A DNA stretch of 64,000 nt from CAYPHY01 sp964410625. GTDB taxonomy: Bacteria > Chloroflexota > Anaerolineae > Promineifilales > Promineifilaceae. Of this stretch, positions 15,756 to 24,579 are shown in pieces. Both the position numbers and the translations under genes were made by a program. Position 1 is the stretch's first letter. Every line of letters begins with the position of its first letter. The notes below the pieces were generated by a model. It made no database searches. It saw only the letters and a list, made by a program, of their open reading frames with translations, and was not told the origin of the DNA. The stretch is from NCBI GenBank assembly GCA_964410625.1, contig CAYPHY010000006.1, positions 1 to 64,000 of the forward strand, written 5' to 3'.

Positions 15756-18218
15756 CTAAGGAATTTCCCCTGCAACGTGCAAAGCGTTAATCTTCTCTGC
15801 CAAGCCCGCGAACGGAGCGTCGAAGAGGGGGCCACTGAAGGCGCCACTGCTCGTGTCATACTGATAGATCATCGAATGGCCGCCGACGGCCGGAGGGACA
15901 TTGAAGACACTCTTCGTCGTGAAATAAAGCACGGACGCATCTTCATCGGCCGAAAGGCTAAAGGTGCTATTTTTGGGCATCCCTACGGACGAGCCATCCA
16001 ACACCATCTCCCACGTTCCGCTGGTGCCTGTGCCGGTATTGGTGGCACAGAAGCCGAGGACGTCTTCTCCCTGGAAGGGCACGCCGGGGACGCGGCCAGT
16101 TCCGAAGAAGCTGAGCAAGAAGTAGGCGTTACAACCGGAGGGTGGGTTGGCAAGGACGTGAAGCGCATCAATCTTTTCCTCCACCGCGGTCAGTCCAACA
16201 TCGGAGCCATCAAAGACGAAGCTAAAGCTATTGCCGTCATAGTGCAGAATGTCGTGGCCTAAGACGTTGCCAACGCCTGGGGTACTGACCTTGTTTTGGA
16301 AGAAACTGAGGTAAAAGTCGTCCTCTCCATTGATATGAATGGCGTTGACGTCGTGGCCGTTGAGCAGCCCGGCCGCGCTGCCGTCGAAGAAGAGCGACCA
16401 GTTTTCGCCGTCGTAATGGAGGATGTCTTCAGGGCCAAAGGAGACGCCATCGCTGGTTTGACCGGTGGTTTCGGCCGAGACAAATAGCGTACCCGGCTGT
16501 GCTGTGTCCTCCGGTTGGCGTTCAAATGCGCCAACGTCACACTCTATCTCCGTCGGGTCGTTATTACCATCTACTTCGCGTGGTTTGCCCCGTTGATCAA
16601 CCCCATCAATGGGTGGCTCGTCGCACTGGCCATTGGGAATGTAATCGATTGCCGGGCTATTCTCCGCCAACGCATGAGAGCGGATGGTCACTGGGGAGTT
16701 AGGAAGTCCCGCTTGTAGGCCATCATTGCCGGCCAGCGTTGTATCGAGAATCTCGCTCAAAGGGATGTCATACTCGTCACGGGTGGCATTAAAGTCAGTG
16801 GCACCAGGGCCAAAATAGAGAAATGCTTGGTACTGGTACACGCCGCCGTATCCGCCGTGACCAAAGACGTTATAATCATCAGCGAAAATGAAGGAGGGAT
16901 AGGGGAGGTTCTTGTTATAGATCTCGCTGCCATATGGCGCGTTATTGCCGCTGAGCAACGTTCGGGAGATGTATGTTCGCGCAGATCCCACAGGATGGGC
17001 AAAACCACCACCGTAGGTAGCGGTGTTGCCGGTGATGGTGCTGTTGATGATGGTGGTCGTCTCGGCGGCGTTGCTGACACCCCCGCCGAAGGTAGCCGTA
17101 TTACCGCTGATCGTTGTGTTGGCAATAACGCTATTGCCTTGCCCAATGTGAACACCGCCGCCCTGGTCTTCGGCTTCATTATTATAGACCAGGCTTCTGG
17201 TCAGATTCAGATCACCACCCCATTGAACCACAGCCCCGCCATCATCGCTGGCCTTGTTGCCGCTGAAGATGCTTTCAATGAAGGTAAGAGAACCGAAGAG
17301 GTTATAAACGGCTCCACCATATACGGCCTCGTTGTCACGAAAGACGCTGTTGCTAATCGTCACATCATAACCGAAACTGTTGTGGAGGCCACCGCCCGTC
17401 CCACGGAATTCATAATTGTTTGGGTTACTGGTTGTGTTCTCGCTGATCACGCTATTGTGGATGGTCAATGATGTGCCAAAATTGACAATACCACCGCCGT
17501 ATCCGTCAAGCACGTCGTTGTTACTTATCGTGCTGCCTTCAATAATCATCACGCCGGCGTTCATGATCCCACCGCCGTAATATTGTGCTTCCCCCCCAGT
17601 GATGATTACATCTTGAAGGTGAAGATAGCTGTCCTCGCCTGTGCTGATCAGGCGAAACTGCTCGGCGTTGTCCGCGCGTGCAATGGTGGAGCCGTTACCC
17701 TCAATGATGATCTCGCCGGTTATCGCTGGTAGACCGGCGTAGTCATAATAATAAGCGGCGTAGCGCTCAGTTAGCAGAAAATTGCCATTCATTGGCAGTT
17801 GGATGACGAATGGGGTTGAGCCTAAGTCGCCGGGGTCGCAATCCTCGTGGGTTGGCGCGCCATCGTTGGCGTTGATGATCGCCTCGATCAATGAGCACCG
17901 GTCGTTGTCGTCTACCTCTACTTCGCCGTCAACGACCATGATGGGGTCTGCCCGTGCCGGGCTATGGCTGAGAGCGAGGAGTAGGACGGTTCCAGCCAAC
18001 GTTAGCCCGACTTTGCTTGCCAGTTGGCGGCGCAACGGCCGCCGCAGTGCTCGCGGTAGCGCCCGCAACCGCTGTCCAATTCGCCGGTAATAGGCGATAA
18101 ACTGCCCTAGCAAACGGCCGCGCCGCTGCAATAACAAGGCTGCCAACCAGGCGCGTTGCTTCGGACTGCTGGCCCTACTGTCTTGAATACCTTTGCCGTT
18201 GTTGTGATGATCAATCAT
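15756..18218 (-). CDS. Secreted beta-helix surface protein with choice-of-anchor Q-type end
   Basis: 820 residues. The N-terminus is unusual: about 60 basic residues precede the hydrophobic stretch VGLTLAGTVLLLALSHSPARA, so either an extended signal peptide or a later start is used. CSLIEAI (the CSLREAI motif) opens the passenger. About ten imperfect beta-helix turns follow (pattern xxIxxSTISxNTAxxGGGI). SPAIDYIPNGQC..DQRG..DVGAFE is typical of the choice-of-anchor Q domain. The last about 250 residues carry repeated DILHYDG/FDGS units resembling a beta-propeller. A likely adhesin or sheath protein, with its own promoter upstream. Confidence 0.8.
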   Translation of the reverse strand: MIDHHNNGKGIQDSRASSPKQRAWLAALLLQRRGRLLGQFIAYYRRIGQRLRALPRALRRPLRRQLASKVGLTLAGTVLLLALSHSPARADPIMVVDGEVEVDDNDRCSLIEAIINANDGAPTHEDCDPGDLGSTPFVIQLPMNGNFLLTERYAAYYYDYAGLPAITGEIIIEGNGSTIARADNAEQFRLISTGEDSYLHLQDVIITGGEAQYYGGGIMNAGVMIIEGSTISNNDVLDGYGGGIVNFGTSLTIHNSVISENTTSNPNNYEFRGTGGGLHNSFGYDVTISNSVFRDNEAVYGGAVYNLFGSLTFIESIFSGNKASDDGGAVVQWGGDLNLTRSLVYNNEAEDQGGGVHIGQGNSVIANTTISGNTATFGGGVSNAAETTTIINSTITGNTATYGGGFAHPVGSARTYISRTLLSGNNAPYGSEIYNKNLPYPSFIFADDYNVFGHGGYGGVYQYQAFLYFGPGATDFNATRDEYDIPLSEILDTTLAGNDGLQAGLPNSPVTIRSHALAENSPAIDYIPNGQCDEPPIDGVDQRGKPREVDGNNDPTEIECDVGAFERQPEDTAQPGTLFVSAETTGQTSDGVSFGPEDILHYDGENWSLFFDGSAAGLLNGHDVNAIHINGEDDFYLSFFQNKVSTPGVGNVLGHDILHYDGNSFSFVFDGSDVGLTAVEEKIDALHVLANPPSGCNAYFLLSFFGTGRVPGVPFQGEDVLGFCATNTGTGTSGTWEMVLDGSSVGMPKNSTFSLSADEDASVLYFTTKSVFNVPPAVGGHSMIYQYDTSSGAFSGPLFDAPFAGLAEKINALHVAGEIP

Positions 18219-18341
18219 TGTTAGCTCCGTGGTTCGTTCGGCCGTTGATAATCAACTGAGCAACTATTCAGTTTTATGCAATACAGAAGGAAATCAAATG
18301 CAGAAGGCTCCATTCTGCGCGTTCAATACTCTGTATAGTGA

Positions 18342-18369
18342 ATTATACTCGTAAGAGAGCAGCCGTCAA
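18342..18369 (-). promoter_or_regulatory. Promoter of the beta-helix surface protein
   Basis: On the minus strand TTGACG (18369-18364), a 16-base spacer and TATAAT (18347-18342). The leader is about 115 bases and contains the hairpin GCAGAA/TTCTGC near 18300-18318. Confidence 0.6.
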
Positions 18370-18410
18370 TAAAAAATTGACAATTAATCGCTAACCATTG
18401 ACAATTAGCC

Positions 18411-19445
18411 ATGCTCGAACGACTGCAAGCATTGGCAATTGCCCTTGAAGGTGTTCAGGAAGCGATCATCTTCCCCCACAACGACCCGGACCCGGACGCG
18501 ATGGCCAGTGCGATGGGGATCCGTTATCTCCTGGCCGAACGCTTTTCCATCCAATCCCAAATTGTCTATCAAGGGATAATCGGCCGTGCCGAAAACCGCG
18601 CATTGGAGCGCTATTTAGAGTATCCCCTGACCCCGCTAGAAGAAAATTGGCAGCAGCGCGGTTTGCCGCTGATCATGGTAGACACCCAACCAGGGGCGGG
18701 GAATAATCCCATTGAAGAAGGCAAACAAGTCACGGCCGTTTTTGATCATCACCCGTTGTTGCCAGAAACAGCGGCGGCGAAATTTAGCGATGTGCGGGCA
18801 GGCCTGGGAGCAACGGGGACAATAGTGATGCAATATTTGCAAGCAGCCAATTTGCCGATTCCAGCCCAGGTTGCTACGGCGCTGATGTATGCAATTAAAA
18901 CCGATACCTTATGCCTGACACGTGGGGTGACCGCAGAGGACACGACCGCGTTCCTGGAGTTGCAGCCCTTTGTCGATCAGGTGGCGCTGCTCCGTGTTGA
19001 ACGTGCCCAGGTCTCAATAGATTATTTCCGTGCCTTTGATCAGGCGTTGGGGGCCGCCATCCTCTATCAGGATGTCCTCTTTGCCAATATCGGCCAGATG
19101 CTCTATCCTGATTGGGCGGCCGAGATGGCCGATTGGTTACTGCGGCTGGAGACAGTACGCTGGGTCATTTGCACCGGCGTATTCGGCAACGCGCTCTATT
19201 TGGCGATCCGCACGCGCAGCCTGGAGGGTGGGGCGGGGAAGTTGGCGCAATACATTGTCGGCCGTCGCGGCGTCGCCGGGGGGCATGGAACGATGGCCGG
19301 AGGGCAGATGTGGCTGCGTGACGATGCCGCCGATCTGCTCGTCGAAAGAGTGCGACAACGTGCCTTGCAGCGTTTAAATGTAAGCAAAGATGTGCAAGGG
19401 CTACGCCTGGTAAATGACAACGGCCGCCCCAGTGAGACGCTCTAG
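18411..19445 (+). CDS. DHH/DHHA1 family phosphoesterase (NrnA-like)
   Basis: 344 residues. HNDPDPDAMASAMG (about 23-36) is DHH motif I, DTQPG motif II, and FDHHP the DHH motif itself, followed by the DHHA1 glycine-rich GRRGVAGGHGTMAGGQ near the C-terminus. Relatives degrade nano-RNA or pApA, or dephosphorylate PAP; the exact substrate is not decidable here. No Shine-Dalgarno is visible, and the bases before the ATG are a CAATTA/CCATTGACAATTA repeat. It stands alone. Confidence 0.88.
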   Translation: MLERLQALAIALEGVQEAIIFPHNDPDPDAMASAMGIRYLLAERFSIQSQIVYQGIIGRAENRALERYLEYPLTPLEENWQQRGLPLIMVDTQPGAGNNPIEEGKQVTAVFDHHPLLPETAAAKFSDVRAGLGATGTIVMQYLQAANLPIPAQVATALMYAIKTDTLCLTRGVTAEDTTAFLELQPFVDQVALLRVERAQVSIDYFRAFDQALGAAILYQDVLFANIGQMLYPDWAAEMADWLLRLETVRWVICTGVFGNALYLAIRTRSLEGGAGKLAQYIVGRRGVAGGHGTMAGGQMWLRDDAADLLVERVRQRALQRLNVSKDVQGLRLVNDNGRPSETL

Positions 19446-19510
19446 TACTAATTTGCTACCCTTTCACCGAATAGTAATGCAGTTTTCACGTAATTTGTAC
19501 TGCGGATAGA

Positions 19511-19538
19511 TTGAATTAACCTGCTTCTCCATTAAAAT
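19511..19538 (+). promoter_or_regulatory. Promoter of secreted protein A
   Basis: TTGAAT (19511-19516), a 16-base spacer, TAAAAT (19533-19538). Confidence 0.5.
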
Positions 19539-19584
19539 GAATAGTAGATTAGTAGTACTGTTTGCTTAGTAAAGGAAGTAGGGT

Positions 19585-20736
19585 ATGAAACGTGCATTTG
19601 TGCACCTCATAGCAGGTTCAGTTGTTCTCATGTTGGCGGCCGTCTGGTTGCAATCGTTAAGCCAGATAGGTGCCATCCAGGCAGGGGCGCCATTACCTTC
19701 GATCACCTACCTCGGTGAAGCCGGCACTTATACCATTGATCCCGGTTACCATTTTATTGTCAAGCGACTCCACCGTTTCCGCTTCGATATTGAACCCGGA
19801 CCCACTTATACCGCGACCGACGAGGAGCGTGTCTGGTCAATCATCGGCGCGGAAGGGGAGCCACCGGCCGTCTATGCCGAAGATCGCGAAGTCGGCCCGG
19901 TGCAGGCCGGATGTGTGATCGAGTATATCGCCATTGATGATGATTTGGACGGCCGTTTGAACCATTTTTATCTCGACGATGAACTGCTCCATACAATGGC
20001 GGAAGGGATGGTCACCAGCGGCCAATTTATAATTCCCCGTGACGGCACGCTTCACTATCGCGCCAATGATAGCATCGCCATCTATCTGAACTTCTGCGAG
20101 GCGGTGGTCGTACCGACGCCGACGATGACGGCAACAGGGACGATTACCCCAACGGAGACCGCCTCCCCAACCCTCACGCCGACCATACCGGTAACGGCGA
20201 CCCTTACAGCCACGCCCGATATGACCGCCTCGCCCACGCCGACGGATGTGGGGACAGTGACTGCGACTCCAACGGGGACAATAACTGTGACGGTGACGGC
20301 CGTGCCTTCGGAAACGCCAACTACACCGCCAACCGTTTTGCCCACCGTAACCCCTTCGCCCACGCCCCCTTCCAGCGGCGGCGGACTGGGGACGCCCACG
20401 CCCACCGCGACCAAAGAGCCGCGCCTGGATAGCTGCCTGCGCATCAACTTTGACATCAGTGGTCATGTGACACGGCGTGGGCTCTATGTGGTGCAGGAGA
20501 TTGGCGGCCGTGAGCTGGCAAGCTGGTACGCCGATGAGGGCTGGCAAGACAGCGGTTGGATCACCGGCATTGACATCACTCATCCTTCCGTATACGTTGA
20601 AGTACTCTACTACTCCGGCCCTGGCGCGACGCCGGTGCGGATGACAATCCTCAACCCCGCGCCAGGAACCGAACATGGCTGGCTTAGTCGTGGTATGTGC
20701 CACGCACTCGAAGTGGCCTGGCCCGATGGGGAGTAG
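19585..20736 (+). CDS. Secreted two-domain protein with P/T-rich linker (paralog A)
   Basis: 383 residues, with AAAGGAAG before the ATG. The N-terminal hydrophobic segment (about 8-24) acts as signal or anchor. Domain 1 (about 35-175) contains IAIDDDLDGRLNHFYLDDE and ends in YLNFCEA. A Thr/Pro linker (about 176-290) follows, then domain 2 (about 291-383) with LDSCLRINFDISG and GLYVVQEIGG, EVLYYSGPGATP and a final EVAWPDG. Function is unknown. The next gene is a clear paralog with the same order of domains. Conserved Cys pairs suggest an extracytoplasmic location. Confidence 0.75.
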   Translation: MKRAFVHLIAGSVVLMLAAVWLQSLSQIGAIQAGAPLPSITYLGEAGTYTIDPGYHFIVKRLHRFRFDIEPGPTYTATDEERVWSIIGAEGEPPAVYAEDREVGPVQAGCVIEYIAIDDDLDGRLNHFYLDDELLHTMAEGMVTSGQFIIPRDGTLHYRANDSIAIYLNFCEAVVVPTPTMTATGTITPTETASPTLTPTIPVTATLTATPDMTASPTPTDVGTVTATPTGTITVTVTAVPSETPTTPPTVLPTVTPSPTPPSSGGGLGTPTPTATKEPRLDSCLRINFDISGHVTRRGLYVVQEIGGRELASWYADEGWQDSGWITGIDITHPSVYVEVLYYSGPGATPVRMTILNPAPGTEHGWLSRGMCHALEVAWPDGE

Positions 20737-20762
20737 CTTGTAGTGATAAAAGCTTAGTCAAT

Positions 20763-20796
20763 CGCCATTCCGAGCGGAGCGAACAACCTCTGCCGG
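20763..20796. repeat. Partial CATTCCGAGCGGAGCG repeat
   Basis: CCATTCCGAGCGGAGCGAA is one arm of the large inverted repeat found complete at 27075-27168. Confidence 0.6.
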
Positions 20797-20847
20797 TTTG
20801 TCGGCCGGTGTAACCATAAAGAACGTTAAACTGCCCTTACAGCAGGA

Positions 20848-20885
20848 TAAAAGTGGGTGAATTGCTTGCGATTCGCCCACTTTTT
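20848..20885 (+). terminator. Intrinsic terminator
   Basis: AAGTGGGTGAAT (20851-20862) pairs with ATTCGCCCACTT (20871-20882) with one G-T pair, an 8-base loop and a T5 tail. It closes the paralog A transcript. Confidence 0.85.
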
Positions 20886-20982
20886 GTTTGGGTATAGGCA
20901 TTACAACATAATTCTACAAGGGCAATAGGAGAAATATCCTGTATATTTGGCGGCATATTTACCTTGCTTTGGCTCTGGGCGA

Positions 20983-21012
20983 TTGACTTTTTACATTATG
21001 TCGCGTTATACT
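20983..21012 (+). promoter_or_regulatory. Promoter of secreted protein B
   Basis: TTGACT (20983-20988), an 18-base spacer, TATACT (21007-21012). Confidence 0.6.
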
Positions 21013-21066
21013 TATTCAATAACCTTCGTATATTCTTTCACGCAGTACATATCAAGGAGAAACGGT

Positions 21067-22275
21067 ATGAGGCGCAACGCGCTTTCCTTTATTGTGGTAA
21101 CGGGTGGATTGCTGGCCCTGTTGTTTGTCTGGACACAATCATTACATCAACTAGAGACGGTGCAACCAGGGCAGGGTTTGCCTTCTATTGTTTATCTGGG
21201 TGATACCGGCACTTTTACGATTGGGCCAGATGAACAATTCATTGTTAAGCGTCGGAGACCTTTAAGTATTCATTTGTTTGACGGGCCTACCTATACTGCG
21301 GGAAGTGAGGAGCGTATTTATTCAGTCATTGGCGCACCGGGTGCCCCACCAGCACTATACCGCCAGACGATGGACATCGGCCAGGTTCAAGCAGGTTGTA
21401 CAGTCCAATATGTGGCGATTGATGATGACGTGGATGATCGCATCAACGTCTTCTTGTTAAATGGCTCGTTCGTTCATACGATGCCGCAAGCGCCAGACCT
21501 GGTGATGTACGATAGCTTCACCGTTCCTTCAAGTGGTACGCTATCATTAGATGCTGACGATAGTGTGGGCATTTACATTAATTTGTGTGCGGCCCAACAA
21601 ACGGCGACACCCACGGGGACATCCACGGCGACCTCAACCGCTTCACCAACAGCGACAGGGACAGCCAGCCCGACAGCAACAGGGACGGCCGGGCCAACAG
21701 CTACACCAACCGCAACAGCTACTTCAGAGTTTACGCCGACACCGACCGGATCGCCGACGCCAACCGGTTCAGCAACCGTAACGCCTTCACCGACGGCCAC
21801 TGGCACGGTAGAGTTGACCCCCTCGCCGACCGCTACCAGTACGGCTGAACAAACACCCACCTCAACCTCACCTGCGCCACCAACCGTTGATCCTTCGGCA
21901 ACACCCACTGCATCGGCAACGCCGACTGTGACGACAACGCCGCCAACGCCAACCCGCATTCGCCTGAACAGTTGCACGCGCGTCAACTTTGATGTCAGCG
22001 GTGACGAGGCACGGCGCGGTCTTTACGTGGTGCAGGAAGTGGGCGGCGCCGAACTGGCTACCTGGTATGCCCTGGATGGCTGGCAGGATAGCGGCTGGTT
22101 CACCGATATTGACATTCCTTACCCCTCCATCTATGTTGATGTTCTCTACTACTCTGGCCCAGGCGCGACGCCGGTGGAGATGGTAATTGTCAACCATGCC
22201 CCTGGAACAACGGATGGTTGGATGACCAGAGGTAGCTGCCATGCGCAGGAAGTAGCGTGGCCGGATGGGGATTAG
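21067..22275 (+). CDS. Secreted two-domain protein with P/T-rich linker (paralog B)
   Basis: 402 residues from ATG 21067, which follows AAGGAG at 21054-21059. The architecture is the same as the preceding gene: membrane/signal segment, domain 1 (YVAIDDDVDDRINVFLLNGS, IYINLCAA), a longer Thr/Pro/Ser linker (about 180-300), then domain 2 (LNSCTRVNFDVSG, GLYVVQEVGG, DVLYYSGPGATP, EVAWPDG). The two genes are diverged tandem duplicates with separate promoters and a terminator between them. The linker is made of ACA/ACG/CCA codon runs. Function is unknown; a surface role is inferred. Confidence 0.75.
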   Translation: MRRNALSFIVVTGGLLALLFVWTQSLHQLETVQPGQGLPSIVYLGDTGTFTIGPDEQFIVKRRRPLSIHLFDGPTYTAGSEERIYSVIGAPGAPPALYRQTMDIGQVQAGCTVQYVAIDDDVDDRINVFLLNGSFVHTMPQAPDLVMYDSFTVPSSGTLSLDADDSVGIYINLCAAQQTATPTGTSTATSTASPTATGTASPTATGTAGPTATPTATATSEFTPTPTGSPTPTGSATVTPSPTATGTVELTPSPTATSTAEQTPTSTSPAPPTVDPSATPTASATPTVTTTPPTPTRIRLNSCTRVNFDVSGDEARRGLYVVQEVGGAELATWYALDGWQDSGWFTDIDIPYPSIYVDVLYYSGPGATPVEMVIVNHAPGTTDGWMTRGSCHAQEVAWPDGD

Positions 22276-22329
22276 GGATTAGAGATTGGAGATTGAGAGA
22301 CTAAGCGACTAAGCGGTTAGATTCTCCGA

Positions 22330-22368
22330 AGAGAGGGCAGGCTGTTAGCGGCTTGCCCTCTCTTAATT
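22330..22368. terminator. Hairpin terminator between convergent genes
   Basis: AGAGAGGGCA (22330-22339) and TGCCCTCTCT (22354-22363) form a perfect 10-bp stem. The right arm overlaps the stop of the minus-strand methyltransferase gene. The T-tract is weak (TAATTT). Confidence 0.65.
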
Positions 22369-23559
22369 TATGGGGGTGGCGATGAGGACGGTGGGCTCCC
22401 CGGCCGCCTGGGTGAGGAAGATAAGGCGGCTGTGGTCGCCTTTCAGCCGTAGTTGTCCCTCCAACCATTGTGGATCAAGTGGGGATCCCCGCTTCTTGAT
22501 CGTCACCCGGCCGACCTGCCGTTCCCGCAAATAGTGGCGCAGCCGTTTTAGCTGGAAAGGAAAGGCCGCTTCCAGGGCGTAGCAGCGAGCGAAGGGCGTC
22601 GGCCGACAACTATCGGCCGTCAGATAAGCGATCTCCGGGTCAATCAGCGTCGCATCAAGCTGCCTTGCCAGCGTCTGCACCAGATGAGCGCGGACCACCG
22701 CGCCATCCGGCTCATAAAGATAGGCACGCGGCGGCGTGGTTTCGACCATTGCCGTTTCGCCATCTTCTTCAAGGGTGTGGCCTTCGGGCAGGAGCGTGGC
22801 GCGGCGGCCGTTCCCGCGCAGGTCGCCAAACCACAGCACCCCTTCGCGCACTTCACCGCGAACGGAGATAAACTCAACCGTTGCGTCGGTCGGAATCTCT
22901 GCGTAATCAATCGCCGGACTGACCTTCACCGCCCCATGGGGAACAGAAGGTAACCAACGCTCAAGGACGGCCGCCAGCGGTGGCTGGTAATCAGCGACAG
23001 AGTGGAGGCGGCGCGAGGGTGCGCTTTGTGGAGATTCGGCCGTGCGCCGTGCCGGATCAAAGAAAAAGGCCGCCACCGGCAAAGGGGGCAGGGTCAATAA
23101 ATCAGCTTTAACAGGGAGGAAACGCCCCTCATGCCCGTAAGCCCATACGTTTTCGCGGGCCATTGCCAGCCTTAACCAATCGAGGTCAATGCCCACGACT
23201 TCCAGTTTGGCGCAAAGGGCCAGCGCATCACCACCGATGCCGCAGCCAAGATCGGCCGCCTGCCCAAACCCGGCCTCAAAGAAGCGTTGGGCGCGATAGT
23301 GGCTGATGGTTTCGGCCGACGCCTGTTCGAGTGCGGGACGGGTAAAGTACATCTCGGCCGCGCGGGTGAATTTAGCGGTCCCTTTTTGACGCAAGAGGGC
23401 GGTCTCCAGCACAGCCTGGGCCAACTCCGGCACAACCTGCTTTCGCAATTGAGCGGCGAGGGTCAGATGGTTGTTAGGGGTAATTGGCTCTGTCCCCACT
23501 TCGGCTAATAGCGTTTGGCCGGTAGGCGATAGTAGGAAATGCCAAGTCGCGTAGTCCAT
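22363..23559 (-). CDS. THUMP-like domain SAM-dependent methyltransferase
   Basis: 398 residues. The methyltransferase core has motif I ADLGCGIGGDALALC (about 112-126), motif II VVGIDLD, and AFFFDPARR at the motif IV position, where catalytic NPPY-like residues are replaced by DPAR, as in the THUMP-like family. The C-terminal part (RLRHYLRERQVGRVTIKKRG) is the conserved THUMP-like domain. Substrate is probably RNA, but this is inference. No good RBS is visible before the ATG. It forms a minus-strand unit with the nuclease gene upstream, separated by a 22-bp stem-loop. Confidence 0.85.
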   Translation of the reverse strand: MDYATWHFLLSPTGQTLLAEVGTEPITPNNHLTLAAQLRKQVVPELAQAVLETALLRQKGTAKFTRAAEMYFTRPALEQASAETISHYRAQRFFEAGFGQAADLGCGIGGDALALCAKLEVVGIDLDWLRLAMARENVWAYGHEGRFLPVKADLLTLPPLPVAAFFFDPARRTAESPQSAPSRRLHSVADYQPPLAAVLERWLPSVPHGAVKVSPAIDYAEIPTDATVEFISVRGEVREGVLWFGDLRGNGRRATLLPEGHTLEEDGETAMVETTPPRAYLYEPDGAVVRAHLVQTLARQLDATLIDPEIAYLTADSCRPTPFARCYALEAAFPFQLKRLRHYLRERQVGRVTIKKRGSPLDPQWLEGQLRLKGDHSRLIFLTQAAGEPTVLIATPIN

Positions 23560-23582
23560 GAACGAATGGTGTCGTCACAACC

Positions 23583-23644
23583 GTAGTGACAATCCTCCGG
23601 ATTGCCATTACGTGCAGCTAGACAATCCGGAGGATTGTCGCTAC
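23583..23644. repeat. 22-bp inverted repeat with CAATCCGGAGGATTG
   Basis: GTAGTGACAATCCTCCGGATTG (left) and CAATCCGGAGGATTGTCGCTAC (right) pair over 22 bases with one G-T. It spans the spacer between two co-oriented genes and includes the stop codon of the nuclease gene. Confidence 0.8.
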
Positions 23645-24489
23645 GGGGCGGCCGGTTCGAGTTCAAGAGTATCTAGGGCAGTTGTTTCGGCCGCTTCCTC
23701 ATCCTCATCAATGGTGGCCGGTAGAGGCGGTCCCGCTTCCTGGCGGCCGTTAAACGCCTGGTAGGAACACATCCGGCAAACCGACCAATCATCCGTCAGC
23801 GGCCAGGTATGATCAAGTGATGTACCTTCGGCCATCCGTTCCTCAATCTGCCCCACCAACGCCGTCAGTTCCGCCCAATTTTGTTCATGCTCGGCGCGGC
23901 TATAGCGGATGGTGCGCGGTCGGTCCGGTTTAGCCACATACCAGTAAGTGATTGCCAGCCGGTCAGGGTCGAGCCTTTCCTGCTGTTCGCCCCCCAGCAA
24001 CACATGACCTCCCTCGGCCAGTAGCGCCAGATAGAGCCGCGTTTGCCAGGAGCGTCGCAGTTGTTCGTCATTGGCGGGCGGCCGTCCCGTTTTCCAATCG
24101 AAGAGTTGGGCCGCTGGTTCGCCCGTTGTCTCGTCGCGGCCGAGGACCAGCAGGTCGAAGCGGCCGGTCAGCAGGTGGCGGCCGATGGGGACGGTCAACT
24201 CTCGTTCAGGATGGCGTTGGCCGGAGGGCAGCGGTGGCTGGTTGCGTTGGAAAATACCCCACCAGGAGCGCACCGTATCATCCACAATTGTCTCCGGTGG
24301 GGTAGGCAGGCCGAGGAAGTGGCGCTCTAACAGTTGGTGGAATTGGCGACCGTGTTCGGCGACCGTTTCCTGCGTGTCGTCCAGCGGGATGGAGGGCCAG
24401 GGCAACCCGACCAGATAGCGCAGTTGAAAACGGCGCTGGCAGATCAGAAAAGTTTGCAGGCTGTGTTGGCTGAGAGTTAGTGTGTCCAT
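23641..24489 (-). CDS. PD-(D/E)XK nuclease family protein (RecB/Cas4-like)
   Basis: About 282 residues from ATG 24489. Nuclease motifs: GRFDLLVL (motif II region), LFDWKTGRPP (the D..(D/E)xK core) and QTRLYLALL (the QxxxY motif). A cysteine near residue 18 (LICQRRF) and two near the C-terminus (SVCRMCSY) recall the Fe-S cluster of AddB/Cas4 nucleases, but only three of four cysteines are evident. There are no cas genes nearby, so DNA repair is the likelier role. The start has no clear RBS and is 90 bases from a divergent gene. Confidence 0.85.
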   Translation of the reverse strand: MDTLTLSQHSLQTFLICQRRFQLRYLVGLPWPSIPLDDTQETVAEHGRQFHQLLERHFLGLPTPPETIVDDTVRSWWGIFQRNQPPLPSGQRHPERELTVPIGRHLLTGRFDLLVLGRDETTGEPAAQLFDWKTGRPPANDEQLRRSWQTRLYLALLAEGGHVLLGGEQQERLDPDRLAITYWYVAKPDRPRTIRYSRAEHEQNWAELTALVGQIEERMAEGTSLDHTWPLTDDWSVCRMCSYQAFNGRQEAGPPLPATIDEDEEAAETTALDTLELEPAAP

Positions 24490-24579
24490 CCAGTTATTAT
24501 AGGGCTTGCAGTTTTTTTGACGATTATAAAAATAATGGTTTGTTTGACAGCTAGACAACCTCGCGGACAATACGTCGTT

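Noticed and set aside
20082..21986. Long antisense frames over the Thr/Pro linkers (Gly/Val-rich proteins)
   Set aside because: They are shadows of repetitive ACN/CCN codons on the other strand, with no RBS.
23641..24489. PD-(D/E)XK nuclease considered as Cas4
   Set aside because: No cas1, cas2 or array in the window, and only three candidate cluster cysteines.
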